Of a stretch of 64,000 bases of DNA, positions 62,997 to 64,000 are shown one piece after another. Made by a program: the position numbers and the translations under genes. Where the stretch lies: assembly GCA_964393605.1 (NCBI GenBank), contig CAYMUL010000009.1:78319-142318 (forward strand). The letters run 5' to 3'. This DNA comes from CAYMUL01 sp964393605 (GTDB taxonomy: Bacteria > Bacteroidota > Ignavibacteria > Ignavibacteriales > Ignavibacteriaceae). A model generated the notes under the pieces. It was not told where the DNA came from. It made no database searches and saw nothing but the letters and a program-made list of their open reading frames with translations. Numbering within the stretch: the stretch's first letter is position 1; each line of letters begins with the position of its first letter.

Positions 62997-63167
62997 TTAT
63001 ACTTTTGTTTTCAATTTTGATAATAATTTCTTGTGTTGTTCACGTAACTCTCTAGTTTGAGATTTCCAATATTCTAATTCTTCTTCCCTCGTAAATTTAG
63101 AAGTTCTTTTCTGGATAATTCTCGCAGCTCGATGTTTCATCTCTACACAATCAAATTTCTTATTCAT
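62997..63167 (-). CDS. 56-residue partner protein of the PIN toxin (putative antitoxin)
   Basis: Short gene whose ATG at 63167 overlaps the last 8 nt of the PIN gene. The product starts MNKKFDCVEMKHRAARII and contains FTREEELEYWKSQTRELREQ. It is strongly charged and predicted helical throughout. Small proteins with the FDCVxMK start and an EEExxYW centre are, to my recollection, frequently found next to PIN-domain genes and are presumed antitoxins; that association is recalled and not demonstrated here. The toxin-first order with overlap supports co-translation. Confidence 0.7.
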   Translation of the reverse strand: MNKKFDCVEMKHRAARIIQKRTSKFTREEELEYWKSQTRELREQHKKLLSKLKTKV

Positions 63168-63615
63168 AACTAATCACCTCCAACGGAGAATATATTGATA
63201 TTTGTTTATACCCTTCTGAAATATTGATAGCATTATATAATGCGATTTTTTCATAATGAACTATATGTTTAAAATTCCAACTAACAATTAGAGAACAACC
63301 GGATGTTGTTGCAAGTGCAACGTGTAATGCATCGTTTGAATATTTTTTCGAAACTATGTTTGCTTTCAGATAAGAATCTCTCAGTACTAAAGCATCATCT
63401 GAAATCTCAATTATTTCAGTTAAGGGAAGAATTTTCTTATAAAAATCTCGTACTTGTTTGGGAGCTAATGATATTTCATTTTGAACGATTGGAGAAATTA
63501 ATACTTCAAAAAGATTTAACTTAACTTGCTCAAAAAAAGTGGTGCTGGCTCTTTTAAATTCATCGTCAAAAACCCCGCCGAATACCGATGTATCGGTATA
63601 AACTCTTATCTTCAT
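63160..63615 (-). CDS. PIN-domain protein (VapC-like toxin)
   Basis: 151-residue PIN-domain nuclease-like protein from the ATG at 63615; an in-frame TTG just upstream is less likely. The first acidic metal residue is Asp8 in VYTDTSVFGGVFDDEF. A second acidic cluster lies in the middle (SDDALVLRDSY), and the last is Asp in NDALHVALATTSGC with the trailing SWNFKHIV, a frequent PIN ending. Such proteins cleave tRNA or rRNA when freed from their antitoxin. The downstream 56-residue gene is the likely partner. A repeat-borne promoter lies about 220 nt upstream. Confidence 0.87.
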   Translation of the reverse strand: MKIRVYTDTSVFGGVFDDEFKRASTTFFEQVKLNLFEVLISPIVQNEISLAPKQVRDFYKKILPLTEIIEISDDALVLRDSYLKANIVSKKYSNDALHVALATTSGCSLIVSWNFKHIVHYEKIALYNAINISEGYKQISIYSPLEVISYE

Positions 63616-63691
63616 CAATATTTTTTCCTCAATAACACTTTAAATTAAACAAAATGAAATGTATTTACTCTTGCTGTGAAATGTATGACAA

Positions 63692-63823
63692 TTAATCATC
63701 CTGCAGAAATTCTGTGTAGTATTTAATTTGGATATTCTTACTCTTCTTACGCGGTAAATTTAATTTATGAAAATGCTTCATAAACTTCTTTGGGGTTTCT
63801 ACCCCATTTTCAATATCGATATT
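63692..63823 (-). pseudogene. Degraded relative of the 42-residue leader ORF
   Basis: Open frame of 43 codons (ending KYYTEFLQDD) without a normal start codon, aligned with the ORF at 62234-62362: GVETPKKFMKHF against GVNTPRKIMKHL and YYTEF against YYTDF. It lies just downstream of an identical promoter and 74 nt before the PIN gene ATG frame. A start at ATT or within the leader cannot be excluded. Confidence 0.45.
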
Positions 63824-64000
63824 TTATTCACGGCAAAGTTAAATAGAAAAATCTTTTGCAACCAAATATTTTTGTGAACATGAAGTCATTCCACTTTCTC
63901 TTTTATTAATTTATTTTCTACACTCGAAGGCGCAATGAAATTCCATCTGCGAAAATCTGTCGCATCAGTGTCATCAGTGTGCTATTACGATCTTCTTCTT
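63822..64000. repeat. Direct-repeat cassette, copy 2 (runs to the window edge)
   Basis: Second copy of the 62360-62540 block, with the same order of identical stretches, reaching the last base of the window in TACGATCTTCTTCTT; it probably continues beyond. Copies 1 and 2 are about 1.46 kb apart in the same orientation. Confidence 0.8.
63834..63861 (-). promoter_or_regulatory. Promoter in repeat copy 2
   Basis: TTG (63861-63859), a 17-nt spacer and TAACTTTG (63841-63834) on the minus strand, the same boxes and spacing as copy 1 although the spacer sequences differ slightly. It reads toward the PIN toxin gene. Confidence 0.65.

Noticed and set aside
1..64000. tRNA or rRNA genes
   Set aside because: Reading both strands for T-loop (GGTTCGAATCC-like) and acceptor pairing gave no convincing candidate; a covariance search would be needed to exclude a divergent one.

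Overview
This window looks like chromosomal DNA from a Gram-negative member of the Bacteroidota/Chlorobiota (FCB) group, most likely an Ignavibacteria-like lineage; the lineage is an inference. Evidence in the sequence: low G+C; lipid A genes (lpxB, lpxK, an msbA-type exporter) that require an outer membrane; three secreted proteins with type IX secretion sorting domains, two carrying the NYPNPFNP motif typical of Ignavibacteria; promoters of the Bacteroidota type (TTG, 17-24 nt, TAnnTTTG); a type B L31; and the two-domain GlmU variant common in Bacteroidota. No rRNA or tRNA gene was seen.

Layout. 0-24.9 kb is read rightwards in tight operons: a GH2-like membrane protein, smc, a secreted protein, a MtnX-like phosphatase, a membrane methyltransferase, a lipid A block (lpxB, DUF374 acyltransferase, lpxK), ppdK with a clear terminator, queA-ispD, plsY-gpsA, recG, and then a promoter-led four-gene unit. 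That unit has two D-Ala-D-Ala-ligase-like ATP-grasp enzymes, a GNAT acetyltransferase and a lysine 2,3-aminomutase, and it is the best candidate here for an undescribed pathway (a beta-lysine-containing, possibly acetylated, ligated product).

24.9-46.5 kb is read leftwards, with most genes overlapping or nearly touching: thioredoxin-like lipoprotein, nadK, an LPS group (GT2, an O-antigen-ligase-like protein with a probable beta-propeller inserted in its periplasmic loop, msbA), a lipoprotein, a site-2 protease, xerD, a PgpH-like c-di-AMP hydrolase, a HAD phosphatase, two Na+/solute symporters, a STAS protein, ligA, rodZ, rsmB, the GlmU-like protein and rpmE2. 49-55.4 kb is rightward housekeeping: hslVU, a class II photolyase, a methyltransferase, a peptidoglycan amidase and a cytochrome c.

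46.5-49 kb and 55.5-64 kb are accessory and repeat-rich. They hold a dispersed repeat family around a TGTGTCATC...TGTGCTATT core, a GxxExxY gene behind a CACAGAG hairpin, a peptide transporter, two T9SS-secreted beta-propeller proteins, an RHH/RelE toxin-antitoxin pair, an attC-like imperfect palindrome, and a PIN-domain toxin followed by a 56-aa partner. Two copies of one promoter/short-ORF cassette stand in front of two unrelated accessory genes.

TTG start codons are frequent, and several genes are joined by ATGA, TGATG or GTGA stop/start overlaps, so translational coupling is probably common.
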